Below are positions 33,270 to 41,922 of a stretch of 64,000 nucleotides of DNA, in pieces. This DNA comes from DASZCR01 sp964246705 (GTDB lineage: Bacteria; Acidobacteriota; Blastocatellia; Pyrinomonadales; Pyrinomonadaceae): the NCBI GenBank assembly GCA_964246705.1, contig CAXTRQ010000001.1:1-64000 (forward strand), read 5' to 3'. A program made the position numbers and the translations under genes. A model generated the notes under the pieces. It saw only the letters and a list, made by a program, of their open reading frames with translations, was not told the origin of the DNA and did not search any database. The number at the start of each line of letters is the position of its first letter. Position 1 is the first letter of the stretch.

Positions 33270-35060
33270 TCAGAAGCGGACGGAGATGCCGCCGCGCACC
33301 GTGCGCCGCCACGCGCCGAGCGTCACGTTTGTCTCGCCGTCTTCGACGCCCGCCTGCGCGTCGAGCAGGTTGCGCGCGTCGAGCACGGCTTCTGCGCGCA
33401 GTGGCAAGCCGAAGGTCGGCAACTCCTGTGTGATGAGAATGCTCAAGCTGGGATCGTAGACGGCGAAGCGTCCGGCGAAAGGATCAATGGCAAAGACGGC
33501 GGCGCGCGGCGAGAAACGCAGAACGGTGCGGACGCGCGTGCCTTCTAAAACATCCGCATCAACCTGCGCGGCGGCGGTCTGGAAAAAGGTGTCCTGAAAA
33601 ACCTGTTCGGGATTCGTGATGCCCTCCGAGGAGAGTTGCTGCCCGGTTCCGAAAGAATACCCGGCGGAGGCTTTCAGGCGTTGGCTGATGCGCCGCGTGT
33701 AGACGACGCGAAGACCGCGCGCCCCGCCCTGTTGATTCGCAATGCTGAGAAGCGCCGCTTCGTTTTCGTCCGAGAGAGCCGCGAGCGGTGTGCTCAAAAG
33801 GCCGACGCCGCGACCATTGACGGTATCAAAAAACGCTGTCGCCTCAATGCTCGAATTGTCGCCCAGAAGGCGCTCAAGTCCGAACTCCAGACGGCTGCTC
33901 CGCTCCATCACGGCACGCCCGTCAACAAACGCGACCGTCTCTCCACGCTGCTCCTTGAAGAGCACCGGGTCGCCCTCCGTCACTTCGACGCTGTGCACCT
34001 CGGTCGTCGCGTCCGTCCCCGGCGCATACGCCGCACGCACACGCGTGCGTGCGTTGGCATCGAATTGCACGCCGATGCGCGGCGTCAGCGAATCCGCATT
34101 GCCCGCGCCGACGAAGCGCGAATAATCGAGACCAAGCACGACGACGATACCGTCGCGCACAATCCATTCATCAACGGCGCGGACTGAAACCTGACCGAGC
34201 CTCTCGTCGAACGTCTGCGACGCGCCCACCGTTAAAGCCTGCGCGCTCGTGTCGAAGCGTGCGCCGCCGACGGTCGCGCTGACGCGGTGGTGTTCATAAA
34301 CGCGTACGCGCGCTGTTGTCTCAAGGCGGTCGAATGCGCCGAGTTGACCTGCGAAAATCAGATCGAATCTTTTATTGACCGGCGTCGCCACGGCGAAATT
34401 AACGCCGCCATAATTGCCCACGCGCGGATTGGCTGAAGAAGCGACGAAAGTTTCAACGACGCCCTTCGGCGCATGTCGCGTCGCTGCCGCCCACTCATTC
34501 GTCCCCGCATTTTCAGCGCGGCACTCTTCCGCTGTCCCCGATTCGTCGGCAGCAATCGCCGCCTCGACGGACGAATCCGATTCTTCGTCAATCTGGAAGA
34601 TAGAACGGCGTCTGTTTTGTGTGCGGAGCAGGAATTTCGGGTCTTTACGGTCGGGGCGACGTTCGGCGGTGGTGCGCCCCTGTCCTGCGGGTTCGAGATT
34701 GAAGCGATAGACCACTTCGCTGGCGGCGTTGATCTGGACGGAAGAGAAACTGACCGAGTTGAAACCGTCTGCAATGGCGCGCAGCAGATAGCGACCGGGA
34801 GCGACGCGCGTCACGAAACTACCGTCGGCAGCGCTGCGCGTCTGCTTGACGACCTCCTCAGCCCCGTCACGCAGCAGCGTGACGAGCGCGCCCGCCAAAG
34901 GATTGCCGCGGCTGTCGCGCACCGAGCCGGTAATCGTACCGAGGCTGCTCCGGCGTCCCGTCGGCGTCGCACCAACGGCCAGAGCCAGCGGCGACGTGGC
35001 TTCCGACAGCACAAACGCGACGAGCAGCATCAGGCTCACGCGCCAACAAATTTTTATCAT
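33270..35060 (-). CDS. Outer-membrane beta-barrel protein with carboxypeptidase-regulatory-like domain
   Basis: 596 residues from the ATG at 35060, which has GGAGG about 10 bases upstream. Signal peptide: CWRVSLMLLVAFVLSEATSP. Residues 40-125 form a carboxypeptidase-regulatory-like Ig fold (GTITGSVRDSRGNPLAGALV, then APGRYLLRAIADGF). The rest consists of alternating strands ending in RGGISVRF, a C-terminal aromatic residue typical of outer-membrane barrels. The layout resembles the TonB-dependent receptor-like proteins of Acidobacteria, but no plug domain or TonB box is recognised. It may bind or take up a large nutrient; the ligand is unknown. Confidence 0.75.
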   Translation of the reverse strand: MIKICWRVSLMLLVAFVLSEATSPLALAVGATPTGRRSSLGTITGSVRDSRGNPLAGALVTLLRDGAEEVVKQTRSAADGSFVTRVAPGRYLLRAIADGFNSVSFSSVQINAASEVVYRFNLEPAGQGRTTAERRPDRKDPKFLLRTQNRRRSIFQIDEESDSSVEAAIAADESGTAEECRAENAGTNEWAAATRHAPKGVVETFVASSANPRVGNYGGVNFAVATPVNKRFDLIFAGQLGAFDRLETTARVRVYEHHRVSATVGGARFDTSAQALTVGASQTFDERLGQVSVRAVDEWIVRDGIVVVLGLDYSRFVGAGNADSLTPRIGVQFDANARTRVRAAYAPGTDATTEVHSVEVTEGDPVLFKEQRGETVAFVDGRAVMERSSRLEFGLERLLGDNSSIEATAFFDTVNGRGVGLLSTPLAALSDENEAALLSIANQQGGARGLRVVYTRRISQRLKASAGYSFGTGQQLSSEGITNPEQVFQDTFFQTAAAQVDADVLEGTRVRTVLRFSPRAAVFAIDPFAGRFAVYDPSLSILITQELPTFGLPLRAEAVLDARNLLDAQAGVEDGETNVTLGAWRRTVRGGISVRF

Positions 35061-35446
35061 GGAAGTAGAACCTCCGGCACGCACGCGTCCTAAGTTTCGG
35101 GCGACCCCTTCGGAAAATCAACCCCACACGCGGCGCACTCAAGCGACCCTTCGTTGTCAACTTATCTTCGGCGGCGTCCGGGCGAGGTTGAAGCGCGATG
35201 CTTCCGACCAAGACGCTTTTTCAGTTGACCAAGGAGACGTTTGGTCAACCCGCTTGAGCGAAGAGGGCATTTTCCGCCAAATACGCGAGGGGTGTCAAGC
35301 CGCCCATGCTCCGAATGCCGTTCAGATGCCCGTTCTGCGGCATCAGGTTTGCCCGCCTGTTTCGCTGCGTGTTAGGATGCAAGGTGCTGCAAAAAAAAAC
35401 GCTTCCTGCGCCAATCCTATTTTCATCCAAAGTTTTTTCAGAGGTA
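35061..35446. other. Divergent intergenic region with a possible transposase relic
   Basis: 386 bases between the leftward barrel gene and the rightward M16 peptidase gene. It includes the barrel gene's ribosome binding site. A minus-strand frame at 35245-35330 encodes GIRSMGGLTPLAYLAENA, weakly like the C-terminal end of IS3/IS481 transposases. No inverted ends or longer homology are seen. Confidence 0.4.
35245..35330 (-). pseudogene. Possible remnant of a transposase C-terminus
   Basis: The reading frame ends at a stop near 35245 and carries HLNGIRSMGGLTPLAYLAEN, similar to the R-P-H-x-x-L-G-x-x-T-P ending of integrase-core transposases, although the His is missing and the match is short. 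It is too small to be functional. Only a database comparison could decide whether this is real. Confidence 0.25.
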
Positions 35447-36733
35447 ATGACAGACCAAATTCAAACCACCAGACTTCCCAACGGCCTGACCGTTCTGACC
35501 GAACACATGCCATCTTTGCGCTCTGCGACGATTGGTATCTGGGTCAGGCGCGGTTCGCGCCACGAATCGGCGGAGATGAACGGCATCTGCCACTTCATCG
35601 AGCACGCCGTCTTTAAAGGCAGCCTTCGCCGCACGGCGCTCGACATCGCGATTGAGTCCGATCGTCTGGGCGGCAATTTCGACGCCTACACTTCCCACGA
35701 GATGACCGGCTTCGCCCTCAAGGTCGTAGATACTGCGCTCCCGCTGGCCTTCGACCTGTTAGCCGACATGCTGGTGCGCCCGCGCTTCGATGCGGGGGAT
35801 CTGGAACGCGAGCAGAAAGTCATCATCGAAGAGATGAAGATGGTCGAAGATACGCCCGACGAGCTGTTAGCCGAACTCTTCGTCGCCGCCTATTTCCCCG
35901 GACACTCTCTGGGTCGTCCCATCGAAGGCACTCCGGACACCGTCTCTTCCTTCACACGCGAGCGCACGGCGCGCTTTCATGCTGACGCCTACGCGCCTCG
36001 CAATCTCGTTATCGCCGCCGCCGGAAACGTCCGGCACGAAGAGTTGGTCGAACTGGCTGCGCGCGTCTTTGACGGAGACGCACAGAGAGAGATGGGCGAC
36101 GGCGCGCAGACGGAAGGCGACTCGGAGCCGCCCGCACATGCCGCGCCGATTTTGATTCAACGCAAAAAAGAGCTTGAACAGGCGCACCTGATTCTCGCCG
36201 CGCCGTGGCCTTCGGCGCGCAGCCCTGAGCGTTACGCGGCCTCCTTGCTCGGCTCCATCATCGGCGGGGGAACGTCGAGCCGCCTCTGGCAGTCTGTGCG
36301 CGAAGAGCGCGGATTGGCCTATTCGGTCGGCGCGGCGGCGAGCCATTTCACGGATGCGGGCGTCTTCCAAATCTACGCGGGCACTTCGCCCGAACAGTTG
36401 GACGAAGTGCTCGACCTTTCGCTCGCCGAACTCCGCAGCGTCTTGCGCGAACCGGCCAGCGAGGAAGAATTGCGGCTCGTCAAAGATCAATCAATCGCTT
36501 CGATTCTGCTCGGACTCGAATCCACGAGCGCACGCGCGGGCACGCTCGCGCGGCAGGAGATTACGCATGGGACATGGTTTCCGCCCGACGAAATCATCCG
36601 CCGCATTGAGGCCGTCACGCCCGAAGAGATGCAGCACATCGCGCGCACCTATTTCGAGACCGACACGCTCGCCCTCGCCGCCCTCGGCGACCTCAACGGC
36701 TTTAAAGTTGATCGCGCGCGTCTGGAAATATGA
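35447..36733 (+). CDS. M16 zinc metallopeptidase
   Basis: 428 residues from the ATG at 35447. GAGG lies only 2 bases before it, which is close; the frame is open further upstream but the M16 domain begins right here. The inverted zinc motif HFIEH is at residues 49-53 (ICHFIEHAVFKGS), and the downstream zinc-binding Glu lies in EREQKVIIEEMKM. The second M16 domain contains the RGLAYSVGAAASHFTDAGVF motif with the conserved substrate-contacting Arg and Tyr. The family degrades peptides, including signal or transit peptides. No signal peptide is present, so it acts in the cytosol. Confidence 0.92.
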   Translation: MTDQIQTTRLPNGLTVLTEHMPSLRSATIGIWVRRGSRHESAEMNGICHFIEHAVFKGSLRRTALDIAIESDRLGGNFDAYTSHEMTGFALKVVDTALPLAFDLLADMLVRPRFDAGDLEREQKVIIEEMKMVEDTPDELLAELFVAAYFPGHSLGRPIEGTPDTVSSFTRERTARFHADAYAPRNLVIAAAGNVRHEELVELAARVFDGDAQREMGDGAQTEGDSEPPAHAAPILIQRKKELEQAHLILAAPWPSARSPERYAASLLGSIIGGGTSSRLWQSVREERGLAYSVGAAASHFTDAGVFQIYAGTSPEQLDEVLDLSLAELRSVLREPASEEELRLVKDQSIASILLGLESTSARAGTLARQEITHGTWFPPDEIIRRIEAVTPEEMQHIARTYFETDTLALAALGDLNGFKVDRARLEI

Positions 36734-36741
36734 ATGAAACA

Positions 36742-36832
36742 ATGAACGCCGCAACGATGAACGATGAACAGCAAGACAGTTATCTTTCATCCGCCAGTTT
36801 TTGTTTTCTTAGTTCATCGTTGCGGCGTTCAT
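36742..36832. repeat. Perfect 21-base inverted repeat, GAACGATGA family
   Basis: Arms 36742-36762 and 36812-36832 are perfect complements. Outside them the words CGATGAAC and CGTTCATCG extend the dyad imperfectly. It ends 15 bases before the start of the next gene, so it covers that gene's leader. Confidence 0.85.
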
Positions 36833-36847
36833 CGTTCATCGTTTGAT

Positions 36848-37678
36848 ATGAGGCTCACAGTACTCGGTAGCGGTTCGACGGGCAATGCCGTGCTGATTTG
36901 CGCGGGCGAGACGCGTGTGCTCGTTGATGCAGGGATGAGCGCGAAGGAGACGGCGCGGCGGCTCGCGCTGGTGGGCGAGGATGTCGCGCGCCTCGACGGC
37001 GTTATCATCACGCACGAGCATGGAGATCATGCCGGCGGATTGCGCGTGCTTCTGAAGAGCCTGCAATGTCCGGTCTATATTTCGGGCGAGACGCGCGATG
37101 CTTACATCCGCGAGCGGGCGCACGGTAGTTCCATCTCCGACGAGCCGCGCAAACGCGCCGACGCGTTACGCGAGCGGACGGAGGAAATTTCGTCAAGTAG
37201 CGATTTTCGCATCGGCGAGATTGATTTTCACCCGTTCACGATTCCGCACGACGCCGTAGATAATTTCGGTTTCATCGCGCAGCACGACGGCGTCCGCGTT
37301 GCGACGCTGATGGACTTCGGTCACATCACGACGCTGATTACCGAACGACTGCGAGGCTGTGCAGCGATAGTTATCGAATCGAATCACAGCCGCGACATGC
37401 TCAAGGCGTGCGACGTGTATCCTTGGGAACTCAAGCAGCGCATCCTGTCGCGCACAGGCCATCTCTCGAACGAGGACGTAGCCGTCTGGCTGAGAGATGA
37501 TTTCGACGGCGCAGCCGAACACGTCGTGCTCGCGCATCTTTCGCAACGCGCCAACAATCCGTATGTCGCCAAGCTGTCGGCGGAAGTCGCGATTGAAGAG
37601 CGCGGAATGCTCTTTCGTACGACGACCAAAATCACGCTCTCTTCGCCCAAAGAACCGACCGGCTGGATTGAGCTATAA
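36848..37678 (+). CDS. Metallo-beta-lactamase-fold hydrolase, WalJ/YycJ-like
   Basis: 276 residues from the ATG at 36848. The metal motif is THEHGDHAGGL near residue 55 (HxHxDH), with LGSGSTGNAVLI at the start, both usual in YycJ/WalJ-type nucleases. Further metal ligands include the Asp of VATLMDFGH and the His of VVLAHLSQRANNP. WalJ-like proteins are 5' exonucleases implicated in mismatch repair or cell-wall regulation in Firmicutes; the role in this phylum is not known. The leader is formed by a repeat dyad. Confidence 0.85.
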   Translation: MRLTVLGSGSTGNAVLICAGETRVLVDAGMSAKETARRLALVGEDVARLDGVIITHEHGDHAGGLRVLLKSLQCPVYISGETRDAYIRERAHGSSISDEPRKRADALRERTEEISSSSDFRIGEIDFHPFTIPHDAVDNFGFIAQHDGVRVATLMDFGHITTLITERLRGCAAIVIESNHSRDMLKACDVYPWELKQRILSRTGHLSNEDVAVWLRDDFDGAAEHVVLAHLSQRANNPYVAKLSAEVAIEERGMLFRTTTKITLSSPKEPTGWIEL

Positions 37679-37719
37679 AGATGAAGGCGAAAGTCGAAAG
37701 GCCGGAGGCACAAGTGAAG

Positions 37720-38172
37720 ATGAAAGAGCGCAGGTCGCTCTCTCTTAACTTTTGCCTTTTAACTTTCGCTCTTTTGCTTGTTGGTTGCAGCGTTGATGAG
37801 CGGCGAGCGATTCCGTCGGAAGCGCAGGCGACGATTGATGGCGTGTCGGAAGACATCGCCGCCGGGCGCGACGAAAAGATTTACGCGGAGGCCGCCGAAG
37901 AATGGCGCAAGAGCGTCAGCACCGAAGAGAACAAGAAGATTTTGGAGCAAGCGCGGGCGCGGCTCGGCAAGGTCAGCAGCCGCGCCATGCATTCTGGTTC
38001 GGAGTCGAACGGCGGCGGGAGTAGGGGAGCCGCAACTTCCACGCACACGCTCGTCGTCACTTACCAGACGACTTTCGAGCGCGGCACGGCGATGGAAACA
38101 TTCCAACTCGTCGAGCGCGAGGGACGCTGGCTCCTCGCCGGTTACTCGATAAGCTCGGATGCGCTGAAATAA
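37720..38172 (+). CDS. Putative lipoprotein
   Basis: 150 residues. A GTG at 37714 with GGAGG 5 bases upstream is an equally good start. The signal peptide ends with a lipobox LLVGC near residue 22, so the protein is likely anchored by a lipid. The rest resembles DUF4019-type domains (EEWRKSVSTEENKKILEQAR, HTLVVTYQTTFERGTAMETF, ending in GYSIS). Its function is unknown. The gene follows the WalJ-like gene by a few dozen bases and precedes purB, separated by a repeat. Confidence 0.7.
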   Translation: MKERRSLSLNFCLLTFALLLVGCSVDERRAIPSEAQATIDGVSEDIAAGRDEKIYAEAAEEWRKSVSTEENKKILEQARARLGKVSSRAMHSGSESNGGGSRGAATSTHTLVVTYQTTFERGTAMETFQLVEREGRWLLAGYSISSDALK

Positions 38173-38229
38173 GTTTAAAGTTCAAAGTTATCAGGACGCT
38201 TTTTCAATTTTTGGACTTTAAACTTTGAA
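38173..38229. repeat. Inverted repeat, TTTGAACTTTAAAC family
   Basis: GTTTAAAGT (38173-38181) pairs with ACTTTAAAC (38215-38223), and TTCAAAGT (38182-38189) with ACTTTGAA. It lies between the lipoprotein gene and purB, both rightward. Related words form the longer dyad at 41075-41197. Confidence 0.65.
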
Positions 38230-38244
38230 TTTTACCTTTGAACT

Positions 38245-39597
38245 ATGATTTCACGTTACACCCTGCCCGTGATGGGCGCGCTCTGGTCAGAGCAGAACAA
38301 GTTTCAGAAGTGGCTCGACGTGGAAATCGCCGTCTGCGAAGTCCACGCCGAGATGGGGACGATTCCGCGCGAGGCCGTCGAAGAGATACGGGCGCGCGCC
38401 TCGTTCACGGTCGAGCGCATCAACGAGATTGAGCGGACGACCGACCATGACGTGATCGCTTTTACGACCGCGCTCGCCGAATCAATCGGCGAGGCAGCGC
38501 GCTTCGTCCATTACGGGCTAACTTCTTCGGATGTCGTTGATACGGCGCTCGCGCTCGTCTTGCGCGACTCGTGCGACCTGCTCGGAGAGAAGATTGACGC
38601 GCTGCTCGAAGTCTTGAAGCGGCGTGCCTTCGAGTTCAAGCACACGCCGCAGATCGGGCGCACGCACGGCGTCCACGCCGAGCCGACATCTTTTGGTCTC
38701 GTCTTCGCGCTCTGGTACGACGAGATGCGGCGCAATCGCGCGCGACTCGATAGCGCGCGCGCGGTGGTCGCGGTGGGGAAAATCAGCGGGGCGGTCGGCG
38801 CGTTTGCGCATCTCGACCCCGTGGTTGAAGAGAGGGTTTGCGCGCGTCTCGGTCTGCGGGCAGCGCCCATCTCGACGCAAATCATCCAGCGCGACGCGCA
38901 CGCCGAATATCTCTCGACGCTCGCCATCATCGCCTCTTCGCTGGAAAAGTTTGCGTTGCAAGTTCGCCACTGGCAGCGCACGGAAGTACGCGAGGCCGAA
39001 GAGCGTTTCCGTGCGGGACAGAAGGGTTCGTCGGCGATGCCGCACAAACGCAATCCGATTCTTTCGGAGCGCATCTGCGGCATGGCGCGCCTACTTCGCG
39101 GCAACGCCGTCGTCGGCTTTGAATCCAACGCGCTCTGGCACGAACGCGACATCTCGCACTCTTCAGCCGAGCGCGTCGTCCTGCCGGATTCTTCCGTTGC
39201 GCTCGACTACATGCTGGCGAAAGTCGCTTCTTTGCTTGATGGTCTCGTCGTCTACCCGCAACGGATGTGGGAGAACTTGCAGGCGACGCGCGGACTCGTC
39301 TTCAGCGGTCAACTGCTGCTCGCGCTGACGCAAGCGGGCGCGACGCGCGAAGCGGCCTATGAATGGGTGCAGCGTAACGCCATGAAGACTTGGACGGAGG
39401 GCGGCGACTTTCGCGCACGCGTGCTGGAGGATGCCGACATCCTCGCGCACCTCTCGCGTGCGGAAGTAGAGAACTCGTTTTCGATTGAGCATTATCTGAG
39501 AAATGTTGACGCCATTTTTGCGCGCGTCTTCGGAGCGGAAGAAGTTGCCGGGCGTGAACAGGCCGAGAGTTTTCAGGAAGAACTGGATAAAGCATAG
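38245..39597 (+). CDS. purB: Adenylosuccinate lyase
   Basis: 450 residues, full length. It splits adenylosuccinate to AMP and fumarate, and SAICAR to AICAR, in purine synthesis. The fumarase/aspartase signature GSSAMPHKRNP lies near residue 260, with the catalytic His in GRTHGVHAEP and the start MISRYTLPVMGALWSEQNKF typical of bacterial PurB. It precedes purS and purQ with a 48-base gap, so these are probably one operon. Motifs are intact. Confidence 0.97.
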   Translation: MISRYTLPVMGALWSEQNKFQKWLDVEIAVCEVHAEMGTIPREAVEEIRARASFTVERINEIERTTDHDVIAFTTALAESIGEAARFVHYGLTSSDVVDTALALVLRDSCDLLGEKIDALLEVLKRRAFEFKHTPQIGRTHGVHAEPTSFGLVFALWYDEMRRNRARLDSARAVVAVGKISGAVGAFAHLDPVVEERVCARLGLRAAPISTQIIQRDAHAEYLSTLAIIASSLEKFALQVRHWQRTEVREAEERFRAGQKGSSAMPHKRNPILSERICGMARLLRGNAVVGFESNALWHERDISHSSAERVVLPDSSVALDYMLAKVASLLDGLVVYPQRMWENLQATRGLVFSGQLLLALTQAGATREAAYEWVQRNAMKTWTEGGDFRARVLEDADILAHLSRAEVENSFSIEHYLRNVDAIFARVFGAEEVAGREQAESFQEELDKA

Positions 39598-39645
39598 CTC
39601 TTCGCCGCAACTGGTTTTTAGTCTCTGAATGGAGATAGTCAAATC

Positions 39646-39888
39646 GTGAAAGCAAAAGTTTATGTGACGTTGAAGCAGGGTGTGCTTGACCCGCAAGGGA
39701 AAGCGATTCAGCATTCGGTCGAGTTGCTCGGCTACGGCGGGATTGCCGACGTGCGGCAGGGCAAGTATTTCGAGATTGCTCTAGACGAGGCAGTCGACCA
39801 AGAGGCAGCGCGAGCGTCAATCGAGCGGATGGCGAAAGATGTGCTCTCGAATCCTGTGATTGAAGATTATCGCGTGGAGATTGAATAA
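39646..39888 (+). CDS. purS: Phosphoribosylformylglycinamidine synthase subunit PurS
   Basis: 80 residues, GTG start. PurS bridges the small PurL and PurQ proteins in the enzyme that makes FGAM. The sequence KAKVYVTLKQGVLDPQGKAI is a typical PurS start, followed by GYGGIADVRQGKYFEIAL. Its presence shows that this organism uses the three-part form of the enzyme rather than one long PurL. The stop abuts the purQ GTG. Confidence 0.95.
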   Translation: MKAKVYVTLKQGVLDPQGKAIQHSVELLGYGGIADVRQGKYFEIALDEAVDQEAARASIERMAKDVLSNPVIEDYRVEIE

Positions 39889-40587
39889 GTGAAATTCGGC
39901 GTTATTGTTTTCCCCGGCTCCAACTGCGATCACGATGCCTATCACGTGATCTCGAAGCATGTCGGTCAGCCTGTGGATTTCATCTGGCATCGCGACACAG
40001 ACCTCTCTGCCTACGATGCGGTGATTATCCCCGGCGGCTTCTCTTACGGCGACTACCTGCGTGCGGGCGCGCTCGCCAGTTTTTCGCCGGTCATCTCGTC
40101 GGTCAAAGAGTTTGCCGCGCGCGGGCGGCTGGTCTTGGGCATCTGCAACGGTTTTCAAATTCTCTGCGAGGCGGGACTTTTGCCCGGCGCGCTCATCCGC
40201 AACCGCGATTTGCATTTCATCTGCGAGCACATCCACGTGCGCGTCGAAACTTCCGAGACGCCTTTCACGAGCGAACTCAAGCGAGGCGCTGTCCTGCGTC
40301 TTCCCATCGCGCACGCCGAAGGCAACTACGTCTGCGACGCTCGGACGCTCTCGGAACTTGAGAGTGAAGATCGCATCGTCTTTCGCTATTCGGACATCGA
40401 AGGCCAAATTACGGATGCCGCCAATCCGAACGGCTCGCGCGCTTCGATTGCCGGAATCTGCTCGCGCGAGCGCAACGTGCTCGGACTAATGCCCCACCCG
40501 GAGCGCGCCTGCGAAGACCTCCTCGGCTCGTCCGACGGGCGCGACCTCTTCCGTTCGCTCGCTGCCACGCTCGCCGCGCATGCCTGA
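39889..40587 (+). CDS. purQ: Phosphoribosylformylglycinamidine synthase glutaminase subunit
   Basis: 232 residues with a GTG start adjacent to the purS stop. The class I glutamine amidotransferase supplies ammonia to PurL. The catalytic Cys is in GICNGFQILCEAGLLPG, and His and Glu are in LMPHPERACEDLLGS. The N-terminal FGVIVFPGSNCDHDAYHV is the hallmark PurQ start. The gene overlaps the following SRA-like frame by a few bases. Confidence 0.96.
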   Translation: MKFGVIVFPGSNCDHDAYHVISKHVGQPVDFIWHRDTDLSAYDAVIIPGGFSYGDYLRAGALASFSPVISSVKEFAARGRLVLGICNGFQILCEAGLLPGALIRNRDLHFICEHIHVRVETSETPFTSELKRGAVLRLPIAHAEGNYVCDARTLSELESEDRIVFRYSDIEGQITDAANPNGSRASIAGICSRERNVLGLMPHPERACEDLLGSSDGRDLFRSLAATLAAHA

Positions 40588-41104
40588 AGGGTTCGTTCTT
40601 CCGTCGCAATTTTCAATTCCGACTCGCATGATAATCAAAAGGTCACCACGTTCGCGCCGCGCGAAAGATGCGCCGATGCCTGCGCCTGTGTCCGCAGAAA
40701 TTCTCTCATGGGCGGAGGTCAACCGCACGCACCGCATCCGCAACGGCGTCTATCAACGCGGCGGCCGACTCATCTCACTTCTGACGGACTTCGGGCGCAT
40801 CAATCCCTGTTACCCGGACGTGTCGGCGGACGCGTCGGGCGAGACGATTTTCTACACGGGCGAGGGACGCCACGGCGACCAACATCTCTCGCCCGGCAAT
40901 CGCGCTCTGCTCGCCGCCATCGAAACAGGCCGCGCCGTCCCGCTCTTCAACAAAATCGCCGTCGGGCGCTGGCAGCACATGGGCTTCTGGCGAGTCACCG
41001 AAGCCTCGCACCGCTTCGACCAAACGGAAAACCGCATGCTCTGGCGCTTCACGCTCAAAAGAGTTCAAAAGAGAGTTCAAAGTTCAAAGTTCAAAGTTAA
41101 GTAG
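40580..41104 (+). CDS. SRA/YDG-like domain protein
   Basis: 174 residues from the ATG at 40580, which overlaps the purQ stop by 8 bases; later starts at 40628 or 40676 are possible and would leave the domain intact. The core reads GVYQRGGRLISLLTDFGRIN, then YTGEGRHGDQHLSPGNRALL, then GRWQHMGFWRVTEAS. The YTGxG...D...GNRAL...G.PV pattern resembles SAD/SRA (YDG) domains that recognise modified DNA bases, often in restriction systems. No nuclease domain or methyltransferase is attached or nearby. The last 13 residues (about KRVQKRVQSSKFKVK) are encoded by an intergenic repeat. The SRA call is only moderately certain. Confidence 0.5.
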   Translation: MPEGFVLPSQFSIPTRMIIKRSPRSRRAKDAPMPAPVSAEILSWAEVNRTHRIRNGVYQRGGRLISLLTDFGRINPCYPDVSADASGETIFYTGEGRHGDQHLSPGNRALLAAIETGRAVPLFNKIAVGRWQHMGFWRVTEASHRFDQTENRMLWRFTLKRVQKRVQSSKFKVK

Positions 41105-41197
41105 GCTCTTGATGTCCCGTCGGGACTTTGCCAACAACTTCCTTGAGCCTTGAACTTTAGGCTTTAAAATTTGGGCTTTAAAATTTGAACTTTGAAC
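41075..41197. repeat. Inverted repeat, TTTGAACTTTGAAC family, reaching into the SRA-like gene
   Basis: GTTCAAAGTTCAAA (41075-41088) pairs perfectly with TTTGAACTTTGAAC (41184-41197). Inside are GTCCCGTCGGGAC (41114-41126), a small hairpin, and GGCTC/GAGCC. The left arm lies in the coding sequence and includes the end of the SRA-like gene. Confidence 0.8.
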
Positions 41198-41282
41198 TTA
41201 TCGGTCTGTGCTGATAATCTTCGTTCTTCTTCCCAGAGAGAGTTGAAGTCGGATTCCCCGAAAAGGAGATTGCTCGTTCGCC

Positions 41283-41897
41283 ATGAAAAAAATCTACGGC
41301 ATCTCTTTCCTCCTCGTTGTGACGTTGAGTGCTCAGGTGTTTGCGACGATGCGCGTCGCGGGCGGCGTGCCCGACGAGACAAGCGGCGTCCGCATCGGCG
41401 AGACGCTTGAAGATTTTAAGTTGCCGGATATGTCCGGACAGACGAGCGCCCTCTCGTCGCTCAAGGGGGCGAAGGGCACGGTGCTGATTTTCATCTCCGT
41501 CCAATGCCCAGTCTCGAATGCTTATAATGAACGGATGGAGAAACTGGCGCGCGATTACAAGGCGCGCGGCATCAACGTCGTCGGCATCAATTCAAACGCG
41601 ACCGAGACGGCGCAAGCGGTCAAGCAGCACGCGGCGGAGAAGAATCTAACGTTCACGATTCTCAAGGACACTGGCAATAAGATTGCCGACCGCCTCGGCG
41701 CGCGCGTCACGCCGGAAGCCTATTTTCTCGACGCCAACAATAAGCTCGTCTATCGCGGGCGCATTGATAACGCGCGCGATGCGAGCGCCGTCACCTCCGA
41801 CGATTTGCGCGACGCTCTGGAAGCGGCGCTTGCAGGCCGACCCGTCGTCAAAAACGAAGGGCTGGCCTTCGGTTGCTCGATTAAGCGCGCCTCTTAA
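41283..41897 (+). CDS. Exported peroxiredoxin-like redoxin
   Basis: 204 residues of thioredoxin fold with a signal peptide (YGISFLLVVTLSAQVFA). The redox site is ISVQCPVSNAYNERM, with one cysteine (C near residue 79) followed by PVS, so it lacks a resolving partner two residues on. The C-terminal GCSIKR adds a second cysteine that could act as the resolving or regulatory one. The fold is confirmed by the cis-Pro in RVTPEAYFLDANNK. It probably reduces a hydroperoxide or acts in envelope redox homeostasis. A TlpA-like gene starts 26 bases downstream. Confidence 0.85.
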   Translation: MKKIYGISFLLVVTLSAQVFATMRVAGGVPDETSGVRIGETLEDFKLPDMSGQTSALSSLKGAKGTVLIFISVQCPVSNAYNERMEKLARDYKARGINVVGINSNATETAQAVKQHAAEKNLTFTILKDTGNKIADRLGARVTPEAYFLDANNKLVYRGRIDNARDASAVTSDDLRDALEAALAGRPVVKNEGLAFGCSIKRAS

Positions 41898-41922
41898 ACA
41901 ACAACTTTCTCTTTAGGCCGAT

